A stretch of 64,000 nucleotides of DNA. Source: a bacterium (GTDB lineage Bacteria > Cyanobacteriota > Vampirovibrionia > Vampirovibrionales > Vampirovibrionaceae). This document shows, piece by piece, positions 33,653 through 42,518 of this stretch (its first letter is position 1; every line of letters begins with the position of its first letter). Both the position numbers and the translations under genes were made by a program. The stretch is from contig JAUIEU010000001.1 in assembly GCA_030429585.1 (NCBI GenBank), forward strand, positions 1,421,994-1,485,993. The letters run 5' to 3'. Below the pieces are notes generated by a model. That model worked only from the letters and a program-made list of their open reading frames with translations. It had not been told where the DNA came from and did not search any database.

Positions 33653-34759
33653 GCACTTACAGCTACCACCGGCCTTGATAAACTCGCTCATATCAATATC
33701 AATGGGGGTAAAGCCTTTGGCGCTTAATTCATCTTTAACACGTTGGGGGGCGGTGTTAAAAATAACGGTTTTGCCCACGTTTACGGCGTTGCATACAAAG
33801 GTGTTGGCTTCTTCTGCGGTTACCGCAATGCGCTTTTCTTCAGGCACGTTGGCTTCAATCACGCTGCGGCCGTACTCATCAAAGGCGCCTGGGAACCATA
33901 ATAGGTAGTCATCGTTTAGTGGGCAAAAGCACACATCCACGTGGTAAAACTTAGGGTCGCTTAATTCTAGGCTCATAACGGGCAAGCCACTGGCAGCGCT
34001 TAGGTAGCTGTGGGCGGCAATATCGCTGCGCATTTTGTAGCCGCTAAACACGCGGTCTTTCCAAATCAACGCATCACCACTGCCTTCAAAGTGGATGTGG
34101 TCTGGCAATACGGTCACGTCATAGCCGTGCTCTTTAAACCACGCTTGGGCAAAGGGCTCTTCGCCTTGGCGTTCTTTATGGCGGTAGTGGGCCGTCACGG
34201 CTTTATCGCCATATACAAAGGCGGCATTGGCGGTAAATACTAAATCGGGCAGGCCGGGCTGGGGCGTCATTGTATACATTTTGGCGCCCGCTTGTTCAAT
34301 GGTGTCGTACAGGGTTTGCCATTGCTGTTTGGCCAGCTCCACGTCTACCTCGCCCACGCCTTGCATCCACGGGTTAATGGCGTAATCCACCGTAAAATAA
34401 TCGGGTGGGCACATTAAAATACTAGGATGATTATCATCTTTACCCAATGGGTAGCGGCGCTCGGTAGTGGTGTGCTCTACCGTTATGGTGCTGTTTAGTT
34501 GGGTTTCTGGGGCAAACTGCAGGGGCACTTTGGCGGTGTAAGGTTCTAGTTCTTCTACCAACTGCTGCAACACGTCATCATTGTCGGCCTCAATATCCAT
34601 GCGCAGATTAGTAAAGGCGTGCTTATCAGCGCCAATATCTAGGTGGGTAATTTTAAAACTAGCGCCCTTGGCCTGAATCGTATCCAGCACCTTAGATAAG
34701 GTTAACGAATCCAGTAAATGGCCGGTTAGTTCGATGGTTTTCGTCACGCAGGTTGGCAT
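33629..34759 (-). CDS. argZ: ArgZ/AgrE-like arginine dihydrolase with N-terminal LOR/SDH-type domain
   Basis: Likely converts arginine to ornithine, ammonia and CO2, as cyanobacterial ArgZ/AgrE do. The guanidino-modifying domain (about 110-376) shows CPPDYFTVDYAINPWMQ, FTANAAFV, HKERQGEEPFAQAWF, FEGSGDALIW, FYHVDVCFCPL and a final AGGSCKCLTVRL, retaining the Asn, Glu/Asp, His and Cys positions conserved in ArgZ. The first 105 residues (IELTGHLLDSLTLSKVLD) resemble the LOR/SDH N-terminal domain. The C-terminal ornithine-cyclodeaminase part of AgrE is absent. ATG 34759 (376 residues) has GGAG nine bases upstream; the frame to 34945 is not credible. Confidence 0.82.
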   Translation of the reverse strand: MPTCVTKTIELTGHLLDSLTLSKVLDTIQAKGASFKITHLDIGADKHAFTNLRMDIEADNDDVLQQLVEELEPYTAKVPLQFAPETQLNSTITVEHTTTERRYPLGKDDNHPSILMCPPDYFTVDYAINPWMQGVGEVDVELAKQQWQTLYDTIEQAGAKMYTMTPQPGLPDLVFTANAAFVYGDKAVTAHYRHKERQGEEPFAQAWFKEHGYDVTVLPDHIHFEGSGDALIWKDRVFSGYKMRSDIAAHSYLSAASGLPVMSLELSDPKFYHVDVCFCPLNDDYLLWFPGAFDEYGRSVIEANVPEEKRIAVTAEEANTFVCNAVNVGKTVIFNTAPQRVKDELSAKGFTPIDIDMSEFIKAGGSCKCLTVRLDH

Positions 34760-34880
34760 GTATGTAGCTCCAGATAAGTGATAAGGACTGCTTGGGATAG
34801 TATCACAAGCGGGGCTATGTAACAGAGCGCGAAAGGCAGTGTTGTATTGCTTGGGATTCAACAGCGATGGCTCTACAATT

Positions 34881-36785
34881 ATGGGTATGACAACTTCAAC
34901 CCCACTCCCTACCAATCCCTCCGCCACAGATAGCGCCCTCCCCACTATTCAGGTACTGCCGCCCCATATCGTCAACCGCATTGCCGCCGGCGAAGTAGTG
35001 GAACGCCCCGCCAGCGTGGTAAAAGAATTAGTAGAAAACGCGCTAGATGCGGGGGCGACACGCATTGCTATTACCGCCAGCAACGGTGGCCGCACCCTTC
35101 GCATAGCGGATAATGGCCACGGCATGACCCCTGACAATGCCACACGCGCCTTTTTAAACCACGCCACTAGCAAAATTTTAACCGATGACGACCTTAGCCG
35201 AATTGAAACTTTTGGGTTCCGCGGCGAAGCCTTAGCCAGTATTGCCGCCGTTAGCCAGTTTACCTGCCTTACCAAAACCAGCACTGCCGATACCGGCACC
35301 AAGGTAGTGCTAACCGAAACTGGCGAACCCCACTGCACCCCCACTGGCTGTGCTACCGGCACTATTATGGCCTTAGCCGATTTATTTGGTAACGTGCCTG
35401 CCCGCCTTAAATTTTTAAAAAAGCCAGCCACCGAACTGGCCCATATTGAAGATACCACCCAGCGACTGGCATTGGCCCACCCTAGCGTTCAATTTAGCTT
35501 AACCCTAAACGAGCGCGAGGCCCTTAAAACCGATGGGCTAGGGGAACTTTCTGCCACCTTTAGCCAAACCTACCGGGTTAAAAACGTTGGCCAAGATTTT
35601 TTAAGCGTTGGCTTTACCGATGACGACCACGCCGTTAGCGGCTTAATTAGTACGCCTGTGGTGATGAAAAACAGCCGCAAGCATATGCTTACCTATGTAA
35701 ACGGCCGCGCCATCCAATGCAATGTAATGCGCAAAGCCATTGAAGCGGCGTACGAAAGTTTGCTACCCCACGGCAAATACCCCTTCACCGTCATCTTTTT
35801 AACCTTGCCCGCCACCGAAGTGGACGTGAACGTGCACCCCACCAAAAAAGAGGTTCGCTACGCCCAACCTAACCGCATTTTTGGCTTAATAAAACACGCG
35901 GTACGAAAAACCTTGCAAGCCGCTAACATTACCCCCATGCTAGCCGCGTCGGCTATGGGGCACAGCCATGGCCCATCGTTTAATAGTGCCTCCGCCCTGC
36001 CGTCTTCTCATCTAGGTGGCCAAGGTAATGCCTCGTTTTCTACCTCGTTTCATGCTCAGCCCACCACCCAACAATTGTCGTCTCTGGCGCTGGGTGCCCA
36101 CCAACCACTCGCCATTGATTCTAACGAGATTCCCTTTGAATCCGCTACTCAACCCGAGCGGACTGAAGAGCTCTCGCCCCAGCAAATGGCCGCACGCGTT
36201 AAAGTGATTGGCCAATTATTTAACACTTATATTTTGCTAGAAACCCCTCAGGGCCTGATGGTGGTGGATCAACATATTGCCAGCGAACGCACCTTGTTTG
36301 AGCAATTTAAACGACAAGAAGACGCCCAAGCCGTGGATACCCAACCATTGCTGGCCAGCGAAACCATCCCCATTAGCCCCTTGCAACGCGAACTGCTGGC
36401 CCAACAGCGCGAAAAATTAAGCCGCCTGGGTTTTGAATTTTCATTAACGGATAGTGCCGTACAACTAACCGGTGTGCCGCTAGTGTATTTAGAAAAGCAC
36501 AACCCGGTTGAGTGGTTTCAACAAGCCCTAAACGCGCTAGAAGACGATGGCGACATTAACGGCGTAGATATTGAAAACCTACTCGCCACCATGTCCTGTC
36601 ATCGCGCCGTACGCGCTGGCGATACCCTAAGCCAAGACGAAATGCAGGCCGTTATTACCCAGTGGCTGGGCTGCACCCTACCGTGGACGTGCCCCCACGG
36701 GCGCCCCATTGCCCACACCATTAAGGCAGACGATCTCAATAAATTTTTCCACCGCCCCAGCCTACCCGTAAACGCTGGCGTGTAA
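34881..36785 (+). CDS. mutL: DNA mismatch repair protein MutL
   Basis: 634 residues from ATG 34881; ATG 34887 is an alternative. The N-terminal GHKL ATPase shows IAAGEVVERPASVVKELVENALDAG, DNGHGM and FGFRGEALASIA. A Ser/Ala/Gln linker (about 365-440) leads to the C-terminal dimerisation and endonuclease domain. That domain has DQHIASERTLFE, a DQHA(x)2E(x)4E motif with Ile for Ala, and the later MSCHRAVRAGD and CPHGRP metal motifs. This makes it a nicking-type MutL, expected where MutH is absent. It is divergent from the arginine dihydrolase gene. aroE follows after 38 bases. Confidence 0.95.
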   Translation: MGMTTSTPLPTNPSATDSALPTIQVLPPHIVNRIAAGEVVERPASVVKELVENALDAGATRIAITASNGGRTLRIADNGHGMTPDNATRAFLNHATSKILTDDDLSRIETFGFRGEALASIAAVSQFTCLTKTSTADTGTKVVLTETGEPHCTPTGCATGTIMALADLFGNVPARLKFLKKPATELAHIEDTTQRLALAHPSVQFSLTLNEREALKTDGLGELSATFSQTYRVKNVGQDFLSVGFTDDDHAVSGLISTPVVMKNSRKHMLTYVNGRAIQCNVMRKAIEAAYESLLPHGKYPFTVIFLTLPATEVDVNVHPTKKEVRYAQPNRIFGLIKHAVRKTLQAANITPMLAASAMGHSHGPSFNSASALPSSHLGGQGNASFSTSFHAQPTTQQLSSLALGAHQPLAIDSNEIPFESATQPERTEELSPQQMAARVKVIGQLFNTYILLETPQGLMVVDQHIASERTLFEQFKRQEDAQAVDTQPLLASETIPISPLQRELLAQQREKLSRLGFEFSLTDSAVQLTGVPLVYLEKHNPVEWFQQALNALEDDGDINGVDIENLLATMSCHRAVRAGDTLSQDEMQAVITQWLGCTLPWTCPHGRPIAHTIKADDLNKFFHRPSLPVNAGV

Positions 36786-36823
36786 ACCACACAAACCGTC
36801 GCAGCCTTGCTACACTAACAGGT

Positions 36824-37738
36824 ATGGAACACACATCGTCATCATTAGCACTTGGGATAGTAGGCTGGCCGTTAACCCATACCTATTCGCCTGCGTTGCA
36901 CCAATTTTTTATGGAAACATTAGGCCTTGAAGGTAGCTACACCGCGTTTCCGTGCGAAGCAAACGCAGTGGAAGCAACCCTTAGCCAGTGCCGCGCGCAA
37001 GGCATTACCGGGCTAAATGTGACGATTCCACATAAGGCCACCGCCTTAACCTTAGCGGATAACGCTACCCCTATGGCCCAACTGGCCCAAGCCGCCAACA
37101 CACTTACCCTACATACAAACGGCACCATTACCGCCCACAACACAGATATTGCCGGTATTTTAGCCAGCATTCCGCCAACCGTTCGGCAGCATTTACCCCA
37201 TACCCACGTGGTGGTACTGGGCGCTGGCGGCGTAGCCAAAGCCATTGTGGCCGCCCTGCAATATTACCCCTTACCGCAACTTACCGTTGTATCGCGCAGC
37301 CAAGAGCGTGCCGCCGATGTAATGGCGCTGACCCAACTGGCCGCCCACCAACACAACACCGCCGTAGGCTGGCAGCCCTGGCCAGAAAAGACAACCCCTT
37401 TTTATGCCGCCGCTAAAACCACGCGCCTACTGGTTATTAACGCCACCCCCATTGGCATGGCCACCAGCGATGATACTGGGCCGCTAAACACGGTACTCGA
37501 TTGTGCACTAGGCACCGTGGCCAGCCCAGGCCAATGCACCGCCATCGATACCGTTTACCAAGCCAATACGCTAACCGGGTTTTGCAAATTGGCCCACGCC
37601 AAAGGTATCCCGCAGCAAGACGGCCTGGCCATGCTGGTGCACCAAGGTGCAGAAAGCTTTACCTGTTGGACGGGTACCTCTATCAACACAGAAATTCGCC
37701 TCGCTGCCCTGGCCCACCTACGGCAAACAGCCACATAA
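36824..37738 (+). CDS. aroE: Shikimate dehydrogenase
   Basis: Reduces 3-dehydroshikimate to shikimate with NADPH. Motifs in order: substrate-binding SPALHQ (23-28), GLNVTIPHK with the catalytic Lys, NTLTLHTNG, HNTD, the Rossmann GAGGVAKA, the NADP-recognising SRSQER, NATPIGM, and DGLAMLVHQGAESF near the C-terminus. 304 residues, slightly long because of insertions near the NADP domain. It probably shares a transcript with mutL. Together with the attenuated DAHP synthase it forms part of the aromatic pathway in this window. Confidence 0.94.
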   Translation: MEHTSSSLALGIVGWPLTHTYSPALHQFFMETLGLEGSYTAFPCEANAVEATLSQCRAQGITGLNVTIPHKATALTLADNATPMAQLAQAANTLTLHTNGTITAHNTDIAGILASIPPTVRQHLPHTHVVVLGAGGVAKAIVAALQYYPLPQLTVVSRSQERAADVMALTQLAAHQHNTAVGWQPWPEKTTPFYAAAKTTRLLVINATPIGMATSDDTGPLNTVLDCALGTVASPGQCTAIDTVYQANTLTGFCKLAHAKGIPQQDGLAMLVHQGAESFTCWTGTSINTEIRLAALAHLRQTAT

Positions 37739-37784
37739 ATTGCCCTTAACCGCGGGGTAAATGTATTTTTAAGTGATTTTTTAA

Positions 37785-37790
37785 TATAAT
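37785..37790 (+). promoter_or_regulatory. -10 element of the leucyl aminopeptidase gene
   Basis: Perfect TATAAT in an A+T-rich stretch 70 bases before ATG 37860. The -35 area (TGTATT) is weak. Confidence 0.55.
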
Positions 37791-37859
37791 AGAGGGGTAT
37801 TATTATTAAGGCGTATCGCCCTTTGGCGAAAACACCTGTTTAATTGGAGAGTATTGCCC

Positions 37860-39428
37860 ATGGGAAGCGCTGACATTAAGTTTTCATTTTCAACCGAGTC
37901 GTTTGTAGGCCGCCGCAGCGATGTACTGTTAGTACCCGCCTTTGCCTCCCCAAAGCCAAAACGACGCAGCAAAAGTGGCAAAGCCACCCCCGAAAAAAAA
38001 CCCACCTTACACGTAACCCCCCATATTAAAGCCCTGGATGAAGCCATGGGTGGCGCCCTACGCAAAACTGCCAAGGAAGAAGGCTTTACTGGTGCCAAAG
38101 GCAGCTTGCTTACCTTTCGCCCTGATGATGGTGTAACCGCCCGCCGTGTGGTGCTTGTAGGCCTAGGCGACCCTGGCGATATAACCTTAGACCGCCTAAA
38201 CAAGGCCTACAGCAAGGCCTTTGCCACTTACCTTAAGCTAAACAACCTGGCCACCATTGGCGTGGTTACCCCAGAGCTGGATGGCATTAAGCCCGCCCAA
38301 TGGGTGCACTGCATTGCGGATGTGGCCCACGAGGCCACCTACTGTAGCGAAGAATCCCTTAAGCCCATCCCCGAGTTAGGGCGCGTGGTGCTGTTTACCG
38401 AAAAGCTACCGAGCGTTACCCTACGCAAAATTTTAAAAGATGCGGTGGTGTTTGCCAAAGCCAAAAGCCTGGCCAAAGACTTGGTAAACAAACCGGCCAA
38501 CCAAAAAAACCCAGATACCTTTGTAGATGTAGCCAAAAAGCTAGCCAAGCACCCCAATGTAAAAGTAACCGTTAAAGATGACGTGGCCTGGATTGAAAAA
38601 AACATGCCCTGCTTTTTTGAAGTCGCCCGCGGCAGCGTGCCGACGGCGCCCCCACGGTTTATCCACTTGCATTACACGCCCGGTGGCAGCAAAGGCAAAA
38701 AATCTAAAAACCTTAAAAAGCTGGCCCTGGTAGGCAAAACCGTGGTGTTTGATACCGGCGGCTACCAAGTAAAAACCGGCAATTACATGAACACCATGAA
38801 AGGCGACATGACAGGCGGCGCCACGGTGCTAGCCGTGATGCAGGCGGTTAGCGAACTTGGCCTAAATATCGATCTTTCCGTATATCTGGCCGCCACCCCC
38901 AACATGATTGATGCCGGCGCCATGATTCCGGACAGTATTGTCGGCACCACTTGCGGTAAAAAGGTGGAAATTCGTCACACCGATGCTGAAGGCCGCCTAA
39001 CCTTGATTGACGCCGTGGCCATGGCCGCCAAGGAAGAGCCGGAAGAAATTATTACCATTGCCACCCTAACCGGCAGCGCTGGTGTTGCCGTTGGCCACTG
39101 TACCGCACTTATGGGCAACAACAACGAGCTACGCGACAAAGTGGAAAAAGCCGCCCGCTATATCGGCGAAGCGGTACAACCACTGGATGTGACCGAAGGC
39201 GATTACGACAACATCCAAAGCGATTTGGATGGGGCGGATATTCGCAACACCCAAAAAGGCAAAGGCCGCGGGGCCCAAACCGCAGGTGCTTTTGTAATGA
39301 GTGGTGCCCCCGACGGCATGCCCATGGCCCACTTGGATATTGCCGGTGGTGACTTTACCACCGACGAAAAGGCCACCGGTATTGCGACCCGCGGCATGAT
39401 TCAATTTGTAATGGATGTGGCTGGCTAA
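37860..39428 (+). CDS. pepA: Leucyl aminopeptidase, M17 family
   Basis: Cytosolic dizinc exopeptidase that removes N-terminal residues from peptides; typically hexameric. The catalytic domain begins about residue 195. Metal and catalytic residues are in GKTVVFDTGGYQVKTGNYMNTMKGDMTGGATV and in HTDAEGRLTLIDA. The usual NTDAEGR has His in place of Asn here, and the segment FDTGG replaces FDSGG, so it is a divergent member. ATG 37860 has GGAGAG eight bases upstream. 522 residues. Strong terminator downstream. A role in DNA binding, as for E. coli PepA, cannot be inferred. Confidence 0.9.
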   Translation: MGSADIKFSFSTESFVGRRSDVLLVPAFASPKPKRRSKSGKATPEKKPTLHVTPHIKALDEAMGGALRKTAKEEGFTGAKGSLLTFRPDDGVTARRVVLVGLGDPGDITLDRLNKAYSKAFATYLKLNNLATIGVVTPELDGIKPAQWVHCIADVAHEATYCSEESLKPIPELGRVVLFTEKLPSVTLRKILKDAVVFAKAKSLAKDLVNKPANQKNPDTFVDVAKKLAKHPNVKVTVKDDVAWIEKNMPCFFEVARGSVPTAPPRFIHLHYTPGGSKGKKSKNLKKLALVGKTVVFDTGGYQVKTGNYMNTMKGDMTGGATVLAVMQAVSELGLNIDLSVYLAATPNMIDAGAMIPDSIVGTTCGKKVEIRHTDAEGRLTLIDAVAMAAKEEPEEIITIATLTGSAGVAVGHCTALMGNNNELRDKVEKAARYIGEAVQPLDVTEGDYDNIQSDLDGADIRNTQKGKGRGAQTAGAFVMSGAPDGMPMAHLDIAGGDFTTDEKATGIATRGMIQFVMDVAG

Positions 39429-39458
39429 CCCCTTACACCCACCACCCCCTACATTATT

Positions 39459-39497
39459 AAGCGCCGATGTTATCCCAATAATGTCGGCGCTTTGTTT
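39459..39497 (+). terminator. Intrinsic terminator of pepA
   Basis: AAGCGCCGA (39459-39467) pairs with TCGGCGCTT (39484-39492), extended inward by TGTTAT/ATAATG with wobbles around loop CCCA, then TTGTTTT. A strong, complete structure. Confidence 0.88.
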
Positions 39498-39665
39498 TAG
39501 AGAAACAACTCTAGGATTAGCGCATTTAAGGCCACCCTATTGCCTACTCACCGTAAGTGATAAGGGGGGATTATGGTGACGATGGGAACCTTTCTTATCG
39601 CGCGTTCGTCCTACGGAAGCAACGGCATGCTGATGATTTATTTTGATTCCCTTAGGAGCCCTTCC

Positions 39666-40163
39666 ATGACACACCCTCACGTATCATTCACCCGTAAAGC
39701 GGCAGCCGTGGCTATTTCACTTGCCACGCTAGCCACCTTAAGCAACGCCACCTGGGCTAACCAGTTTGATGGCATGACACCCTCATCCGACACCCACGTA
39801 TCGAGCAAAGCCCACAAAAAACACATCCACCCTAAAAACCGCAAAAAAATGAAAGCACGCATGGCGGATATGAGCCCTGAACAACGTGAGGCCCTAAAAG
39901 AGCGGATGGCCAAACGCAAAGAGGCCTTTAAAAACATGTCGCCAGAAGAGCAAAAGGCCCACCGAGACCGAATGGCCAAGCACCGCGACAAACTGAAAAA
40001 CATGACACCAGAGCAACGCAAAAAAGCAAAAGCACGCATGAAAACCCGTCATCAAGCGTGGCAAAAATTATCGCAAGAAGAACGCGATGCCAAAAAAGCC
40101 GCCTTTAAAGCCATGACCCCCGAAGAAAAAAAGGCCCATTTTAAAAAGCACCGGGGCCACTAA
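39666..40163 (+). CDS. Exported Lys/Arg-rich repeat protein
   Basis: 165 residues from ATG 39666, with TAGGAG just upstream. A signal peptide (about 10-29, ending TWA-NQ) is followed by a His/Lys segment and then about five imperfect helical repeats of roughly 20 residues. Each has the form M[ST]PEQR/EExKxxxxxRMAKxRxxxKN. The repeats resemble the DUF3106-type exported proteins and loosely the LTxxQ helices of Spy/CpxP chaperones. Very high charge suggests binding to polyanions such as cell-wall or outer-membrane polymers, which is inference. Terminator 66 bases downstream. Confidence 0.75.
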   Translation: MTHPHVSFTRKAAAVAISLATLATLSNATWANQFDGMTPSSDTHVSSKAHKKHIHPKNRKKMKARMADMSPEQREALKERMAKRKEAFKNMSPEEQKAHRDRMAKHRDKLKNMTPEQRKKAKARMKTRHQAWQKLSQEERDAKKAAFKAMTPEEKKAHFKKHRGH

Positions 40164-40228
40164 TTATTTAGCGTGAGTCACACGCCTACGTGTTAAACCT
40201 AATCAATGCCTATCCATTCCCAAACAAG

Positions 40229-40258
40229 CCCCTGTGGTACAAACTGCAGGGGTTTTTT
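40229..40258 (+). terminator. Intrinsic terminator of the repeat-protein gene
   Basis: CCCCTG (40229-40234) pairs with CAGGGG (40247-40252), followed by six T (40253-40258), just touching the stop of the convergent nadE. Confidence 0.85.
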
Positions 40259-42389
40259 ATTGCACAGAAAACCTTGCCACCGTTGGGTGTTGATAATCTC
40301 GGGCAGCCAGGCTACCTTCTGCATCGATAATTAACACTGGGGGTGCTACCCACCATTTAAAGGCAGCAAACGCCATTCGCGACACAAATTCATCTAGCCA
40401 AGCCTGTTTAACAGCGGCGTCTACTTCGGGGTGGTCTCGTTCGTAGGCAAACGTATTGCCAACCATATGACTGGGGTGCTGGTGGAGTCGCTCCACCCTA
40501 AAAATAACCTCATCTAAAAACGGGTACGGCATTAAGGCATCTTCCGCCAGCACAGGCTGGCCTGTCTTCGGGTCAATGGCCAATTCTGCCCCCGGTGGCT
40601 TGGTTAAAACAGAGAGGGGAATCACCGCCCGACCGGCCTCGTTATTCAGCCAATGGCCAATGGCAAACACCTTGGTTTTCACCACATCCCCAATAGGGGC
40701 CAGGGCACCGCTCATATCGCCATTTACTGTGGCATACCCCATGTACAATTCGCTTTTATCGCTGGTAGCAAGCGGCAGGGCATGGTAGTCATTGGCAATC
40801 ATCCGTAGCAGGCTAGCCCGCGTGGTAGCTTGCACATTATCCGCCGCATACGAGTGGGCCGAAGGTGCCCCCCAATGCTCATTTAAATGTTGTTGGGCCA
40901 CTATTTGTTGATCAACACATGCCTGAACAGCGCCACCAATAGGCAACGTTAGGGTAGGAATACCCAAGCCCGCTGCTAACGCCGCCATATCTGTTTGGCT
41001 TTGGGGCGACGTGATGGCCGTTGGCATAAACACGCCCAGCACATTGGCCTTACCCAAGGCGCGCACGGCTAGGGCGGCGGTAATGCTAGAATCCAACCCA
41101 CCTGATAGCCCCAGCACCGCCCGAGAAAAGCCGGATTTTTTAAAGTACTCTTTAATACCGCACGTAATGGCATCCACAGTACGGGCCACATCATCAGTGT
41201 GGTGTGTATCGAACACTGGGCCAGTGGTGGGTGTTGTTAGAGTATTGTCTTCCGGGTGGGGCGCCACGTGGCCTAACCCTAGGGTGGGGTTCACCATGGT
41301 TAGCGCTGGGGCAAAGGCCTGGCTTCGGGCCACCCAATCGCCGCTGGCACTTATCACACTGCTGGCGCCATCAAAAATATGCTCATCAATCGCGCCCGAC
41401 TGATTAACATACACCAAGGGTTTGCCGTAGCGCTTGGCCAGCCCAGCAAACAAACGCTGGCGGGTGGCTAGTTTGCCCGCCCGCGATGGCGATGCCGAAC
41501 AATTAATCAGCACGTCGGTTTCAGGGTACGCCGCCAACCATTGACCTACAGGGCACTGGGTTGGGCTCGCGGTAGGCGGGGCATCATCATAGGGTTTTTG
41601 GTGCCACCAATCGTAGCAAATGGCTACCCCGTAGCGGGCAGGGCCTACAAAAGTACCCGGCCACAAGGTGGTATTCGCCACACCGCGGCCATGGTGCCAG
41701 GGCGCAATAAACGCATCCGGTGCCGGGCGAAACACCCGACTATCGCTGTATTCGTTGTAATTGGGTAGCATGCGTTTTCGGACCACGCCATGTACGGTGC
41801 CCTGCTGGCAAATGGCCACCGCATTATAAAACGGCGAGCGCGCATAGGGCGAGATGCCCGGTACCGGTTCTGCAAAGCCAACCACCAAAGCAGTATTGCC
41901 CGTGGTTTTGGCAAGCGCCGCCACCGCATCCAACTGGGCCTCTACCAACGCCGGGAAACGTACCACCACATCCCCCACCGGGTAGCCCATAGCGGATAGT
42001 TCTGGGCAAATAAAGGCATCTGCCTGCAAGGCCGCCGCCACTTGGTAACCTCGGCCAATTTGCTGGCTATTCGTTTCTAATCGGCCAGGGGTTGGGTTCA
42101 GTTGCCCCATCATCAGCCAGCCGGTGCCTTGTTTTGGGGCAACCTGGCTGGCCCATGCCGCCAGCTCGGCAAGCAAAGGGGTCATGGCATCGTCTGTTAT
42201 ATCGCCTTGGGGGTACGGGCCCCACCAGGGTTCTAACGCTTGCGAAATATGGTTAGCAACAGCAGGCCACTGAGCTGGCGTTACCGGAGCTGAATTCTCC
42301 TTAAACGCCTTGCCCCATTGCTGTTGCCACGCCTGCCACGCGTCAGGTGCTGTGGGCCATGTTGGCAAATTCAACAAAAAAGAGGACAT
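40257..42389 (-). CDS. nadE: Glutamine-dependent NAD+ synthetase
   Basis: Final step of NAD synthesis: amidates nicotinic acid adenine dinucleotide with ammonia channelled from glutamine. The nitrilase-type glutaminase domain shows the triad as Glu in CPELSAMGYP, Lys in VRKRMLPNYNEYSDSRVF and Cys in VAICYDWW. The synthetase domain has the P-loop GLSGGLDSSITAALA and ATSDKSELYMGYATVNGDMSG. ATG 42389 gives 710 residues. About 90 residues precede the first nitrilase strand (WLMMGQLNPTPG), an N-terminal extension that normal NadE lacks; it is Trp/Ala/Gln-rich and unrecognised. Confidence 0.93.
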   Translation of the reverse strand: MSSFLLNLPTWPTAPDAWQAWQQQWGKAFKENSAPVTPAQWPAVANHISQALEPWWGPYPQGDITDDAMTPLLAELAAWASQVAPKQGTGWLMMGQLNPTPGRLETNSQQIGRGYQVAAALQADAFICPELSAMGYPVGDVVVRFPALVEAQLDAVAALAKTTGNTALVVGFAEPVPGISPYARSPFYNAVAICQQGTVHGVVRKRMLPNYNEYSDSRVFRPAPDAFIAPWHHGRGVANTTLWPGTFVGPARYGVAICYDWWHQKPYDDAPPTASPTQCPVGQWLAAYPETDVLINCSASPSRAGKLATRQRLFAGLAKRYGKPLVYVNQSGAIDEHIFDGASSVISASGDWVARSQAFAPALTMVNPTLGLGHVAPHPEDNTLTTPTTGPVFDTHHTDDVARTVDAITCGIKEYFKKSGFSRAVLGLSGGLDSSITAALAVRALGKANVLGVFMPTAITSPQSQTDMAALAAGLGIPTLTLPIGGAVQACVDQQIVAQQHLNEHWGAPSAHSYAADNVQATTRASLLRMIANDYHALPLATSDKSELYMGYATVNGDMSGALAPIGDVVKTKVFAIGHWLNNEAGRAVIPLSVLTKPPGAELAIDPKTGQPVLAEDALMPYPFLDEVIFRVERLHQHPSHMVGNTFAYERDHPEVDAAVKQAWLDEFVSRMAFAAFKWWVAPPVLIIDAEGSLAARDYQHPTVARFSVQ

Positions 42390-42403
42390 TCGGCTGCCGT
42401 CGC

Positions 42404-42433
42404 CTGTCAAAAAACCGTATCCATTGGTATAAT
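42404..42433 (+). promoter_or_regulatory. Promoter of the linker-rich exported-protein gene
   Basis: TATAAT (42428-42433) with CTGTCA (42404-42409) 18 bases upstream, four of six matching the -35 consensus. It lies 86 bases before ATG 42519, and just upstream of the divergent nadE start. Confidence 0.5.
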
Positions 42434-42518
42434 TGTGGCATACATGGCTGGTTATTCGCTACTAAGCTACAACAACACCAGCTTACGACACCCCTTTTTA
42501 CCTTGCAGGCTACCACTT

